Assembly (NCBI GenBank): GCA_948468225.1
Contig: CAOKHH010000012.1
Coordinates: 1-43,226, forward strand
Source of the DNA: an uncultured Clostridia bacterium
GTDB lineage: Bacteria; Bacillota; Clostridia; TANB77; CAG-508
Direction: 5' to 3'
Length of the DNA: 43,226 nt
Translations under genes and position numbers: made by a program
The notes under the pieces: generated by a model
Seen by the model: only the letters and a program-made list of their open reading frames with translations
Told to the model about the DNA's origin: nothing
Databases searched by the model: none
Shown: piece by piece, positions 1 to 9,393 of the stretch
Layout of the letters: each line of letters opens with the position of its first letter
How positions within the stretch are numbered: position 1 is the first letter of the stretch

Positions 1-164
1 ATAAAAGTGATCAAGTTGTAAAATATACTTTACCAGAAGATAATAATCAAATATTCGCATCAAAATATAAATTATATTTGCCAACAGAAGAAGAATTTAA
101 GAAAGAATTAAATTTAGAAAATTATGTTAAAAAAGATGATGAAGGTGAAAAAAGTGAATATTAA
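1..164 (+). CDS. DUF1016/YhcG-type PDDEXK nuclease, C-terminal end only
   Basis: The left edge cuts this gene. The open frame (codons starting at base 3) encodes about 53 residues ending in a TAA at 162-164. Its motifs VVKYTLPE, QIFASKY and LYLPTEEE are typical of the extreme C-terminus of DUF1016 (YhcG) proteins, which pair a DUF1016 N-domain with a PDDEXK-like nuclease domain and are often found near restriction or defence genes. The catalytic region is outside the window, so activity cannot be judged. The assignment rests on recall of the family tail sequence only. Confidence 0.7.
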   Translation, partial: KSDQVVKYTLPEDNNQIFASKYKLYLPTEEEFKKELNLENYVKKDDEGEKSEY

Positions 165-180
165 TAGATGCAAAAGTACA

Positions 181-454
181 ATGAAAAATGAAAAAATAAA
201 AAAGGTAAATATTATAGATGTTTTTGAAAAAGCAAATACTTTATTTTTGGAAGAACAGAAAGAACTAATACTTTCAAATTTTAACAAATGATTCATTCGA
301 TAATATATGGTCATATGATGGAAAAGAATTTCCAAAACATGTGTGCAGATACAAACTAGGTGTATATTATGAAGTTAATATAAAAGCAAGAATAGTGCAT
401 ATTGAATATTATGAAAAAGGGAAAAAAACTAAAGAATATAATGTTAGTTTTTAA
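181..454 (+). pseudogene. Small hypothetical gene split by a +1 frame change (broken or recoded)
   Basis: An ATG at 181 opens a 36-codon frame ending at TGA 289-291. The next frame (+1) then runs without a stop from about 272 to TAA 452-454 and reads as an ordinary soluble protein (DSFDNIWSYDGKEFPKH and onward). Skipping one base near 284-292, for example the T of the TGA, joins the halves into a protein of about 90 residues. There is no CGG here, unlike the other frame changes in this window. No family was recognised. It may be a decaying gene, two fragments, or a UGA-type +1 shift. No strong RBS is visible. Confidence 0.35.
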
Positions 455-639
455 TAAGATAAGAATAAAAAATAGGGGTAAAAGATAGTGAACCAAATCA
501 TTAAACTACATATAAGAGTTTATATAAACTTCTTGAACAATACAAAGAGTTAATTAAAAGGTATTGTAAGTAATATAAATTATATGTTTTGTAAATACTG
601 TCAAAATACTATAAAAAATTGTTTATTTGTGATATAAAT

Positions 640-668
640 TTGACATAAAGAATTAAAGTGAGTTAAAT
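640..668 (+). promoter_or_regulatory. Sigma-70-type promoter for the 706-6948 gene run
   Basis: TTGACA at 640-645, a 17-nt spacer and TTAAAT at 663-668 lie 37 nt before the Nudix start codon. The -35 box is a perfect consensus match and the spacing is ideal. The -10 box matches 4 of 6 bases. It is the only good promoter seen before this long co-directional run. Confidence 0.55.
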
Positions 669-705
669 TTGTCAGAAGCAATCTGAAAAATTGAGGAGTA
701 ATATT

Positions 706-1257
706 ATGGAATATATAGATATAGTTGATGTAAATAATAATCCAATAGGAAAAGTAAAAGAAAAACATCAAGCACATGAAGATGGCGATTTCCATAGAAC
801 GGTACATATATGGATTATAAATAATAAGAATGAATTATTATTGCAAAAAAGAAGTGCAACAAAAAAAACACATCCTAACTGTTGGGATATATCAGGAGCA
901 GGACATATAAGAGCAGGAGAAAGTGTAATAGATGGAGCGATAAGAGAATTAAAAGAAGAATTGGGAGTTAAAGTACAAGAAAATAAATTACAATATATTG
1001 CAACAATAAAAAGTACAAAGAATCCTAAAAATATGGAATTTCAATATGTATATTTGTTAAAATGTAATAAGCAAATAGAAGAATATATTTTTGAAGATGG
1101 AGAGGTATCAGAAGTAAAGTATATTTATTATAAAGAACTAGAAAAAATGGTTGAAGATAAAGCAGAAGGCTTATTATTACATGATGAGGAATTTAAAAAG
1201 TTATTTGAATATATGAAGTTTAATTTAAAAAATAGAGGTAAATATGGAAAGAGATAA
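706..1257 (+). CDS. Nudix hydrolase, IPP-isomerase-like subgroup
   Basis: This 183-residue Nudix hydrolase would cleave a nucleoside diphosphate linked to another group, using Mg2+. The Nudix box is intact near residues 66-88 (GAGHIRAGE, then AIRELKEELGV, matching GX5EX7REUXEEXGU). The N-terminus (EYIDIVDVNNNPIGK) and the HRTVHIWI strand match the Nudix group related to isopentenyl-diphosphate isomerase, but the substrate cannot be read from sequence. The ATG at 706 is preferred over an upstream in-frame ATG at 691 because GAGGAG sits 7 nt before it. The gene overlaps the next by 14 nt, so the two are probably co-translated. Confidence 0.85.
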   Translation: MEYIDIVDVNNNPIGKVKEKHQAHEDGDFHRTVHIWIINNKNELLLQKRSATKKTHPNCWDISGAGHIRAGESVIDGAIRELKEELGVKVQENKLQYIATIKSTKNPKNMEFQYVYLLKCNKQIEEYIFEDGEVSEVKYIYYKELEKMVEDKAEGLLLHDEEFKKLFEYMKFNLKNRGKYGKR

Positions 1258-1678
1258 TGCAATAAGTGAAATAGAAGAAAAGGATTTAAAACAATTACAA
1301 CAAATATTGAAGAGTGTTTTTAATAACGATATAACTTATGAAAAAATAAAGGATTTATATAAAATATCATCAAATAATAAAGAGATTTATGTATTAGGAT
1401 ATTATATAAAAGATAAGTTAGTAGGAACAGTAACACTAAATATTCTAACATTGCTATCAGGAAAAGAAGCAACGATATGGAATTTAGCAATAGCAGAAGA
1501 ATATAGAAGATTAGGTATAGCAACAAAACTAATGAATAGAGCTGAAGAACTAGTCAAGCAGGAAGATGTAAAGAGAATATGGTTATTTAGTGGCTCTCAT
1601 AGAAAATGTGCACACGAACTATATAAAAAACTAGGATATGATGAGAATAGAGATAAAGCATTTGTAAAACAAATTTAG
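1244..1678 (+). CDS. GNAT family N-acetyltransferase
   Basis: This 144-residue GNAT-fold acetyltransferase would move an acetyl group from acetyl-CoA to an amine. The acetyl-CoA pyrophosphate loop is seen as YRRLGIATKLM near residues 87-97, after the IWNLAIAEE beta-strand. The C-terminal HELYKKLGY segment is the usual GNAT motif B. Single-domain length is normal. The substrate is unknown. It starts inside the Nudix gene behind an AGAGGT-like RBS and ends in TAG, one of many normal UAG stops in the window. Confidence 0.85.
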   Translation: MERDNAISEIEEKDLKQLQQILKSVFNNDITYEKIKDLYKISSNNKEIYVLGYYIKDKLVGTVTLNILTLLSGKEATIWNLAIAEEYRRLGIATKLMNRAEELVKQEDVKRIWLFSGSHRKCAHELYKKLGYDENRDKAFVKQI

Positions 1679-1697
1679 TAGATAGGGAGAAAAAATA

Positions 1698-2264
1698 TTG
1701 AAAATAGGAATAGATATAGATGATACAATGACAGATACTTTTGATTATTTAATTCCATATATAGCAGAATTTTTTAATGTAGATATAAACTATTTGAAAG
1801 ATAATAATATTTCATATTGCAATTTACCAGAAGATATGGAAAAAAGAGAACTAGAATTTGCAAAAAAATATTATGATAAAGTTATTCTAAATACACCTTT
1901 TAAAGATGGAGTTGCAGAATATATTGAGAAAATTAAAAAATTGGGACATGAAATAATAGTTATTACAGCAAGAGATAAAACACTATATACAGATGAATAT
2001 AAAACAACTATTGAAGAATTAAACAACAATAAAATTAACTATGATAAATTGATTTGTAATCTTGATAAAGCAAAGGTTTGTAAAAATGAAAAAATAGATT
2101 TATTTATAGATGATTCTATTGTAAATTGTAATAAAGTTAAAGAGTTAGGAATTGAAACTATATTATTTAATAGTAAAGGTAATGCAAGGGAAGTAGCCAA
2201 TTTAAACAGGGTCGATAATTGGAAAGATATATATAAGAAAGTAAAGAAATTATCTACTAAGTAA
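1698..2264 (+). CDS. 5'(3')-deoxyribonucleotidase-like HAD phosphatase (NT5C family)
   Basis: This 188-residue HAD-superfamily protein starts at TTG behind AGGGAG. Motif I is IGIDIDDTMTD at residues 3-13, with the nucleophile and acid Asp pair (DIDDT). Motif II is VITARD near residue 94. The late acidic motif IDLFIDDS near 140 completes the active site. This arrangement matches the NT5C family, which dephosphorylates (deoxy)nucleoside monophosphates. The neighbouring Nudix, kinase and RdgB genes also suggest nucleotide housekeeping. A different small phosphate substrate cannot be excluded. Confidence 0.75.
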   Translation: MKIGIDIDDTMTDTFDYLIPYIAEFFNVDINYLKDNNISYCNLPEDMEKRELEFAKKYYDKVILNTPFKDGVAEYIEKIKKLGHEIIVITARDKTLYTDEYKTTIEELNNNKINYDKLICNLDKAKVCKNEKIDLFIDDSIVNCNKVKELGIETILFNSKGNAREVANLNRVDNWKDIYKKVKKLSTK

Positions 2265-2300
2265 TTAGCTAAAATAATGTATAATTGGAGGGAAATTAAA

Positions 2301-3018
2301 ATGAATAAATTAATTACATTAACTGGAGATAGTGGTTGTGGAAAAACTCATTTAATGAGATTGCTAATGAAATTTTATGTGGATAATGTTTCAATAATTA
2401 AAAAATATTCTGATAGAGGTTTAAGGCCTGGGGAAGAAAATGCAATAGAAATCAAACCTGGGTGTGCAACAGCAGATGTTAAATCTATGAATTATGTATA
2501 CACAGGAAAGAATAATAAGGTATATGGCTTTCAAAAAGAAGATATAGATATTGCATTTCAAGAAGGAAAATCTCCAATTGTAATAGTAGATGATGAGGAT
2601 TTATTAGTTAGGTTATGTAGAGAATATGAAAGCAGAATCTGCCCTATTTATATGCAAAGAGATGTAACAGATTTAGATTTTATAGAAGAATTAAGAAAAG
2701 GTCGGAAGAACTGAAGAACAGATTAGAGAACGAATGGAATCAAGACACAAAAACAAAGATTTATGGAGAAGAAGAGCAAATTTATTTGGATATAGATATA
2801 TAATAAATGCTCCATTTATGAATAATGAGCAACTTCTTGAATGGTTTCAGTTGATAGCAGATGAAAATAATATTGATATTGATAGAATAAAGACAGGAAG
2901 TGAAGTAAAAGGATTTGTTAATTACTTTAGAATGCTTTGGAAAGGAAAACCTGCAATTTTAAATTCAGATAGAGGAAGTGAACCACTAATAGATGAACCT
3001 AACGAAAGGGGAAGATGA
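2301..3018 (+). CDS. P-loop (guanylate-kinase-like) NTPase, needs +1 shift at CGG
   Basis: The start ATG 2301 follows GGAGGG. The Walker A motif is TGDSGCGKTHL near residues 8-18. Spacing and the DRGLRPGE segment resemble guanylate-kinase-like proteins, but the exact substrate is unknown. The zero frame stops after 137 residues (ELRKGRKN, stop 2712-2714). Skipping the C at 2703, in the in-frame codon CGG at residue 135, joins GGT to GGA and continues RTEEQIRERMESRHKNK to a TGA at 3018, giving 238 residues. The downstream half has no RBS or start where the frame opens. The gene ends 4 nt before the RdgB start. Confidence 0.7.
2703..2705 (+). other. CGG +1 frameshift site 1 (kinase)
   Basis: In-frame context is GGT CGG AAG, with a stop two codons after the CGG. 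Skipping the C gives GGT GGA AGA and restores a helix-rich frame to 3018. Seen directly: the in-frame CGG and both open frames. Inferred: that the ribosome makes the shift. Confidence 0.75.
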
Positions 3019-3022
3019 TATA

Positions 3023-3607
3023 ATGCAAACAATTATTTTAGCAAGTAATAGTGAAAACAAAATAATAGAAATTTCGCAAAAATTAAAACCATTTAATATA
3101 AATGTTATTTCTCAAGCTGAAGCTGGATATAATATTGAAGTAGATGAAACTGGTACAACATTTAGAGAAAATGCAATACTAAAGGCTGAGGCGATTTATG
3201 AAAAAACAAAAATGTCAGTTATATCAGATGATAGCGGACTTGAAATCGATGCATTAGGTGGGAAACCTGGTGTATATAGTAAAAGGTTTGCAGGAGAAAA
3301 TGCAACGGATAATGATAGAATAGAGAAAATTTTAGATTTAATGAAAAATGTTGAAGATAGTAAAAGAACGGCAAGATTTATATGTGCAATATGTTATATA
3401 GATAAATTCGGTGAGAAGCATATTTTCGAGGAAGCGTGTGTTGGAAAAATTACAACAAAACCTTATGGTGATGATGTTTTTGGGTATGACCCAATATTTT
3501 TATATGACACAAGAACTTTTGCACAGATGACAAGAGAAGAGAAAAATGAAGTTAGTCATAGAGGAAAAGCAATAAATAGCTTAGTAAAATTTTTAAAGGA
3601 GGATTAA
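3023..3607 (+). CDS. rdgB: RdgB/HAM1 XTP/dITP diphosphatase
   Basis: This 194-residue ITPase-superfamily enzyme hydrolyses XTP, ITP and dITP to monophosphates and so keeps deaminated purines out of DNA and RNA. The N-terminal ILASNSENKIIEI is the substrate-binding SxNxxK motif. ISDDSGLEIDALGGKPGVYSKR carries the catalytic acidic pair and the family signature. GYDPIF and SHRGKA are the conserved base-recognition motifs, so this is the canonical copy. The ATG at 3023 is chosen over an upstream in-frame start at 2993 because it has AAAGGGGAAG before it and matches the family N-terminus. It abuts polA directly. Confidence 0.92.
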   Translation: MQTIILASNSENKIIEISQKLKPFNINVISQAEAGYNIEVDETGTTFRENAILKAEAIYEKTKMSVISDDSGLEIDALGGKPGVYSKRFAGENATDNDRIEKILDLMKNVEDSKRTARFICAICYIDKFGEKHIFEEACVGKITTKPYGDDVFGYDPIFLYDTRTFAQMTREEKNEVSHRGKAINSLVKFLKED

Positions 3608-6308
3608 ATGGAAAAATTATTATTGATAGATGGAAACAGTATAATAAACAGAGCATTTTATGGCATAATGAATTCAAAAATGCTTATGACAGAAGATCGG
3701 AACATATACAAATGCAGTATATGGATTTTTGGCTATAATGTTTAAAACACTAGAAGATGTTAATCCAGATTATGTAGCTATAGCATTTGATTTAAAAGCT
3801 CCTACTCATAGACATAAATTATATGATCAATATAAAGCCACAAGAAAGGGAATGCCAGATGAATTGGCGGTTCAAATGCCAATATTAAAAGATGTTTTAA
3901 GAGCAATGAACATAAAAATTGTAGAATTAGAAGGTTATGAAGCGGATGATATATTAGGAACATTAGCAAAATGGGGAGAAAAAGAAGGTCTTAATGTAAC
4001 TGCACTTACAGGAGATAGAGATTATTTTCAATTAGCAAGTAAGAATATAACAATCAAAATACCAAGAACTAAAATGGGAAAAACAGAAACAGAAGATTTT
4101 GATGAAGATAAAATAAAAGAAACTTATGGAATTGAACCTACAAAACTTATAGAAGTTAAAGGACTAATGGGAGATAAATCTGATAATATTCCAGGAGTTC
4201 CAGGAATAGGTGAAAAAACTGCAATTGATTTAGTTAAAAAGTACGAAAGTATAGAAAATTTATATACTAAATTAGAAAGTAATGCTGATGATTTAAAAGG
4301 AAAATTAAGAGAAAATTTGATAAATAATAAAGATTTAGCAATGCTTTCTAAAACTTTAGGAACTATAGATATAGAATCTCCAGTAGATAAAAACTTAGAA
4401 AGCATTAAACTTCAAGAATGGGACAACTCTAAGGTATTAGAAATCTTTAAAAGATTAAAGTTTAATAGATTTATTGAAAGATTTAACTTAACATCACAAA
4501 ACAGTACTAGTGAAAATAAAATGAATAAGATTGAGTATGAAGAAGTTAAAAATTCTAGTGAAATAATAGATATAATAAAAAAAGATAAAAAAATGTTCTA
4601 TTATTTCGAAAGAAAAAGTAATGTTGATGAAAAATTGATTATAAAAGAAGAGATATGTAAGATATATGTGTATGTAGCAAGTAAACAAAAGTCATTTTGT
4701 TTTGATAATATAAATGATTTAAAGGATTGCTTTGAAAGTAATGATATTTTAAAAATAGGTTATAAACAAAAAATAGACTATATATTATTAAAACAAAGCG
4801 GAATAAATCCTGTAAATATGATGTTTGACATAGAAATTGCAGCATATTTACTTAATTCTAATAAATCCAAATATACATTAGATTATTTAGCACTAGAATA
4901 TGTTAGTTTTGATATAAATGAGTATATAAGTACTTTTAATATAGAAACAGACAATACTCAAAAACAAATAAATTTGTTCGATTCAGAACAAAATAATACA
5001 GATTCTAATTTAGAGCTAAACTCTGTGTATGCGTATTTAGTAAAAGAAATAGCAGATAAATTATATGAAAAGTTAAAAGAATTAGATATGTTGAATTTAT
5101 TTGAAACAATAGAAATGCCAGTATCTGAAGTTTTAGCAGATATGCAATATAATGGAATGTATGTGAATAAAGAAGAACTTTTAGAATATGGTAAAGAGTT
5201 ACAAGCAAAAAAAGATGAATTAACAAATGAAATTTATACTCTATGTGGACAAGAGTTTAATATAAACTCACCTAAGCAATTAGGAGAAGTTTTGTTCGAA
5301 AAGTTAGGACTAACTAGTGCAAAGAAGAATAAAAATGGTTATTCAACAGATGTGGATGTTTTAGAAAAGATTAGAAATGAACACCCAGTTATTGAAAAAA
5401 TACTAGATTATAGACAAATTTCAAAACTTATTACAACATATGTTGAGGGGTTAATGCCATATATAAATGAATGTACAGGGAAAATATATTCATATTTTCA
5501 TCAAACTGTGACAGCAACTGGAAGAGTAAGTAGTTCAGACCCTAATTTACAAAATATACCTACAAGAATTGAATTGGGTAAAAGATTAAGAAAAGTATTT
5601 AAACCCGAAAAAGACAATATTTTTATAGATGCAGATTATTCACAAATAGAGTTAAGAGTATTAGCACATATTAGCGAAGATAAAAATATGATAACTGCTT
5701 TTAATAATGATGAAGACATTCATGCTCAAGCCGCTTCAAAAATTTTTAATGTAAAATTAGATGAAGTTACAAAAGAACAAAGAGGTAAGGCGAAAGCAGT
5801 TAATTTTGGTATAGTTTATGGAATAAGTGATTTTGGACTAGGAGAACAAATAGGAGTAGGAAGAAAACAGGCAAAACAATATATAGAAGAGTACTTGAAT
5901 GAGTATAAAGGTATAAAAAAGTTTATGACAGATGTTGTAGAAACAACAAAGGAAAAAGGCTATGTAGAAACTATATATAAAAGAAGAAGATATGTTCCAG
6001 AAGTAAGTTCAAATAATTATGTTGTTAGACAATTTGGAACAAGAGTTGCAATGAATACACCAATTCAAGGAAGTGCAGCGGATATAATGAAATTAGCAAT
6101 GATAGATGTTTATAAAAAATTAAAAGAAAATAATTTGAAATCAAAAATAGTTTTACAGGTTCATGATGAGCTAATATTAGAATGTCCAATTGAAGAAAAA
6201 GAAATTGCTAAAAAACTATTGAAAAATTGTATGGAAAATGTTATAAAATTAAAAGTACCACTCATAGCTGAGTTATCAGAAGGATGTAATTGGTATGAAT
6301 TAAAATAA
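3608..6308 (+). CDS. polA: DNA polymerase I, needs +1 shift at CGG codon 31
   Basis: With one +1 shift this is an 899-residue, full-length Pol I for DNA repair and Okazaki fragment processing. The 5' nuclease domain spans residues 1 to about 290 (LLLIDGNS, EADDILG, TGDRDYFQL). The middle 3'-5' exonuclease-like domain lacks the usual DxE proofreading residues. Polymerase motifs A (DADYSQIELR), B (RGKAKAVNFGIVYG) and C (QVHDE) are intact. The ATG 3608 follows AAGGAGG and immediately follows rdgB. The zero frame hits CGG at codon 31 and ends after 45 residues. Skipping the C at 3698 gives TEDGTYTNAVYGF, the expected Pol I sequence. This was the clearest proof that the shift is needed. Confidence 0.93.
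3698..3700 (+). other. CGG +1 frameshift site 2 (polA)
   Basis: In-frame context is GAT CGG AAC at codon 31 of polA. Reading CGG in frame gives only 14 further codons before a stop. Skipping the C gives GAT GGA ACA and the conserved DGTYTNAVYGF sequence of the 5' nuclease domain. Confidence 0.85.
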
Positions 6309-6339
6309 AATCGTAAAACCAAAGACAAGGAGAAAAACA

Positions 6340-6948
6340 TTGGAAAAGATAATAAAAGATACAGAAGTGCCTAACATTACTACTTTAAAATCTTTGAAAA
6401 AAGTAATAATTCCAATAACAATATTAGCAATAATTTTAATACTGTTATTTAGTGTAATAAGAGTACAAGATATTGTTATTAAAAAAATATATCCTCAAAA
6501 ATACAATGCATATGTAGAAAAATATGCTTTAGAATATGGGGTAGATAGCATGCTTGTATATGCAATAATAAAGGCGGAAAGTAATTTCAAGCCACATATA
6601 AAGTCTAATAGTAATGCTATGGGACTTATGCAATTATTAGAAGATACAGCTAAGGAAACTGCAACTAAAATTGGAATAGAATATACAGATGGATGTTTGT
6701 ATGAGCCAGAAACTAATATAAGATTAGGAATAAAATATTTTTCAGACTTGCTAAAAGAGTACAACAATAATTATATGTTAGCCTTAACAGCATATAATGC
6801 AGGCACAGGAAATTTAAAAAAATGGATAGAACAAGGAATCATTAAAACAGATGGAAGCAACATAGAAGATATACCATATAAAGAAACAAATAATTATGTA
6901 AGAAAAATTGTAAGAGATTACAATATATATAAAGATTTATACAACTAA
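6340..6948 (+). CDS. Membrane-anchored lytic transglycosylase (SLT domain)
   Basis: This 202-residue protein would cleave the glycan strand of peptidoglycan. A single N-terminal membrane segment (about residues 22-40) is followed by an SLT/lysozyme-like domain. IIKAESNF holds the likely catalytic Glu80, MGLMQL is the family GLMQ motif, and [10 protein letters not shown] is the conserved C-terminal motif. It starts at TTG 6340 behind AAGGAG, 31 nt after polA, and is probably in the same transcription unit. The length is normal for short Slt-type enzymes that act outside the membrane. Confidence 0.9.
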   Translation: MEKIIKDTEVPNITTLKSLKKVIIPITILAIILILLFSVIRVQDIVIKKIYPQKYNAYVEKYALEYGVDSMLVYAIIKAESNFKPHIKSNSNAMGLMQLLEDTAKETATKIGIEYTDGCLYEPETNIRLGIKYFSDLLKEYNNNYMLALTAYNAGTGNLKKWIEQGIIKTDGSNIEDIPYKETNNYVRKIVRDYNIYKDLYN

Positions 6949-6949
6949 A

Positions 6950-6975
6950 TGTAGGAGCGGGACATGTGTCCGCCC
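6950..6975. repeat. TGTAGG-headed palindromic intergenic repeat
   Basis: TGTAGGAGCGGGACATG followed by TGTCCGCCC forms a short hairpin (GCGG-ACA paired with TGTCCGC, one bulged G). Its GC content stands out from its surroundings. It shares the TGTAGG head with copies at 20933, 34738, 41033 and 42440, always just after a stop codon. Confidence 0.55.
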
Positions 6976-6995
6976 AAATAAAGGAGGCAAAAAAT

Positions 6996-8010
6996 ATGTC
7001 AGTATTAGTAACAGGTGGAGCAGGTTTTATAGGAAGCCATACAGCAGTTGAATTATTAGAATCTGGAAGAGAGATTATTATAATAGATAATTTCTCAAAT
7101 AGTAAACCGAGTGCATTAGAAGCTATTAAAAAGATAACTGGAAAAGATTTTAAGTTTTATGAAGCTGATTATACAGACAGAAAAGTAGTAGAGAAAATTT
7201 TTGAAGAAAATAAAATTGATTCTGTAATAAATTTTGCAGGTTTTAAAGCGGTTGGAGAATCAGTAGAAAAACCAATAGAATACTATACAAATAATATATA
7301 TGGAGCCTTAATTTTACTAGATACAATGAGAAAATATGGAGTAAAAAAATTTATATTTAGCTCATCTGCAACAGTATATGGAGATCCAGAAATTGTACCT
7401 ATTACAGAAGATTGCAAAACGGGTGGAACTACTAATCCTTATGGTTCAAGTAAATTATTTATAGAACAAATTTTAATGGACTTATACAAATCAGATAATT
7501 CTTGGGACATTTCTATATTAAGATATTTTAATCCAGTAGGAGCACATAAAAGTGGGTTAATAGGAGAAGAGCCACAGGGAAGACCTAATAATTTAATGCC
7601 TTTTATTGCAAGAGTTGCAGAAGGTACATTAAAAGAATTATCTGTATTTGGTAATGATTACAATACAAAAGATGGAACAGGAGTTAGAGATTATATACAT
7701 GTTGTTGATTTAGCAAAGGGACATATAAAAGCATTAGAAAAATTAGAAAAAGAAAATTCTGGATTATTCATTTATAATTTGGGAACTGGTACAGGTTATA
7801 GCGTTTTAGATATGGTAAAGGCATTTGAAAAGGCAACAGGAAAAGAAGTACCGTATAAAATTGCTCCTAGAAGAGCAGGAGATATAGCAAGTTGCTATTC
7901 AGATCCAACAAAAGCAAGAAATGAGCTTCGGATGGACTGCTGAAAAGGGAATAGATGAAATGTGTAAAGATTCTTGGAATTTCATAGAAACAAAAAATAA
8001 ACAGGGATAA
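6996..8010 (+). CDS. galE: UDP-glucose 4-epimerase, needs +1 shift at CGG codon 312
   Basis: This short-chain-dehydrogenase-type epimerase interconverts UDP-glucose and UDP-galactose with bound [14 protein letters not shown] near residues 6-16 is the Rossmann dinucleotide loop. SSATVYG and the YGSSK motif supply the catalytic Ser, Tyr and Lys. RYFNPVGAH and [10 protein letters not shown] are GalE signatures. ATG 6996 follows AAGGAGG. The zero frame stops at 7943, losing the C-terminus. Skipping the C at 7929 restores [18 protein letters not shown] to TAA 8010, for 337 residues, the usual GalE length of about 338. Confidence 0.93.
7929..7931 (+). other. CGG +1 frameshift site 3 (galE)
   Basis: In-frame context is CTT CGG ATG, with TGA two codons later. 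Skipping the C gives CTT GGA TGG, which is the conserved ELGW motif of GalE, and a normal C-terminus. Confidence 0.85.
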
Positions 8011-8030
8011 CCCTGTTTATTTTTGTTTTG
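7995..8030. terminator. Bidirectional terminator between galE and tmcAL
   Basis: A perfect 12-bp stem (AAATAAACAGGG at 7995-8006 with its complement at 8011-8022, 4-nt loop) overlaps the galE stop. T-rich sequence follows on the plus strand and an A-run precedes it, so it can serve both convergent genes. Confidence 0.85.
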
Positions 8031-8037
8031 TCATTTA

Positions 8038-9288
8038 TTATTTTATATAGTCTTCTGGCTTTGGTAATGTTACAATTTTTTGTGTATAATCCAAATTTGC
8101 TTGTGAATCTTGAAGATACTCTAAGGTATATATATTTGTTGCTAAAACATCTAAGTTTAACATTCTAGTTAAACTTCTGTTGTTAGAAGTATTATAGAAA
8201 TCTTTAACAGATGTAATTACTGGTAGTCTTGAATTAGATTTTGATAATTCAGATAATAGCTCTCTACCTTTATCATCTAAACCTAATACACGAACATAAG
8301 GTTTTACTTTTTTAGAATCTTGCATGTCTTCTTTTGTAATACCAAGTAAAGCATATAATAAAATTCTTTGAACTCTTGATTGAGTATATGTTTTTGATTT
8401 TACCATTGAAATTACTTTTTCATAAGAGTTACAAGAATTTATAGCATACATTAAAGAGTTGGCTAAACCAAATGTAACATCTGGTAAATTGCTTATTTGA
8501 TTTAATGTCATTTTACGTAAAGCATATAAAATTTCTCTTTCGAATGCTGCAATATCTAATACAGATTTTCCGCTGTTTATTTGTCTTGCAAGAATATCAT
8601 AAGTAAATTTTGGTACTAATTTTGTTATATTTTTATTTTCACAAAGTAATTCGCGAATATGAGTACTGCTAGCATAGTTCTCAATTATTTCTTCACTATC
8701 GTGATCAACAGCATTTCTTTTTACAGTAAGTGGCAAAATATTACTTTTTAACTTTTTTATGGCTTTTAAATATTCAATACCCAATATATTATTAGGGCTT
8801 GAAAGTGTACTAGCATATTTTCTAATATCATTAACATACATAAGTAAGGCATTTTCTCTAGCCTTAGGATAAGAAATTCCAGTTTGTAGTTCGTGATTTA
8901 ATAAAGATTTATATTCTTGAGGTTCTTTACTTAATATTTCTGCAAATTTATTTAATGTATTTATATCTCCACATTCACTTCCAAATGATAAAACGGTATC
9001 CAACTTAAAAGAATCTAATATTTTAACACAGCCTTCAGCAAAGTTTTCAGCACTAGAGGTACTATATATGGTAGGTAATTCAATTACTAAATTTGCTCCA
9101 GCATGAAGAGCCATTTCTGCTTTTGACCATTTGTCAATGATAGATACATTTCCTCTTTGAACAAAGTTACCAGAAATAATACATACTGTATAATCAGGAT
9201 TTACTAATTCTTTTGATTGTTCAATATGATATAAATGACCATTATGAAATGGATTATATTCAGCTATAATTCCTAAAACTTTTCCCAT
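8038..9288 (-). CDS. tmcAL: tRNA(Met) cytidine acetate ligase (TmcAL, YlbM family)
   Basis: This is the only gene on the minus strand: a 416-residue nucleotidyltransferase-fold enzyme that makes N4-acetylcytidine at the wobble position of elongator tRNA-Met from acetate and ATP. The N-terminal GIIAEYNPFHNGHLYHI holds the HxGH-type ATP motif. SGNFVQRG and AEMALHAGANLVIELP are family signatures, and FGSECGD follows. The start was set at 9288 because an in-frame ATG there has GGAGG just upstream, removing a poorly supported 29-residue extension. It shares a promoter region with rnhA. No in-frame CGG occurs. Confidence 0.9.
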   Translation of the reverse strand: MGKVLGIIAEYNPFHNGHLYHIEQSKELVNPDYTVCIISGNFVQRGNVSIIDKWSKAEMALHAGANLVIELPTIYSTSSAENFAEGCVKILDSFKLDTVLSFGSECGDINTLNKFAEILSKEPQEYKSLLNHELQTGISYPKARENALLMYVNDIRKYASTLSSPNNILGIEYLKAIKKLKSNILPLTVKRNAVDHDSEEIIENYASSTHIRELLCENKNITKLVPKFTYDILARQINSGKSVLDIAAFEREILYALRKMTLNQISNLPDVTFGLANSLMYAINSCNSYEKVISMVKSKTYTQSRVQRILLYALLGITKEDMQDSKKVKPYVRVLGLDDKGRELLSELSKSNSRLPVITSVKDFYNTSNNRSLTRMLNLDVLATNIYTLEYLQDSQANLDYTQKIVTLPKPEDYIK

Positions 9289-9322
9289 TATAAACCTCCG
9301 CTTGAGAATTTTACAAAAAATG

Positions 9323-9351
9323 TTGTTTATCATACAAGTAATTGATATAAT
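9323..9351 (+). promoter_or_regulatory. Promoter for rnhA
   Basis: TTGTTT at 9323-9328, a 17-nt spacer and TATAAT at 9346-9351 lie 42 nt before the rnhA TTG start. The -10 box is perfect. The 105-nt gap must also hold the tmcAL promoter on the other strand, which is less clear. Confidence 0.6.
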
Positions 9352-9393
9352 ATCACAAAAAGCAAAAAAATACAAGAATAAGGAGGAAGTTTT

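Noticed and set aside
4124..5226. Minus-strand open frames inside polA and other genes
   Set aside because: They are low-complexity, Leu/Phe-rich shadows of AT-rich coding sequence with no RBS and no recognisable domains.
8038..9375. Longer tmcAL start at 9375
   Set aside because: The extra 29 residues are hydrophobic and unlike the family, while the ATG at 9288 has a good GGAGG and the expected N-terminus.
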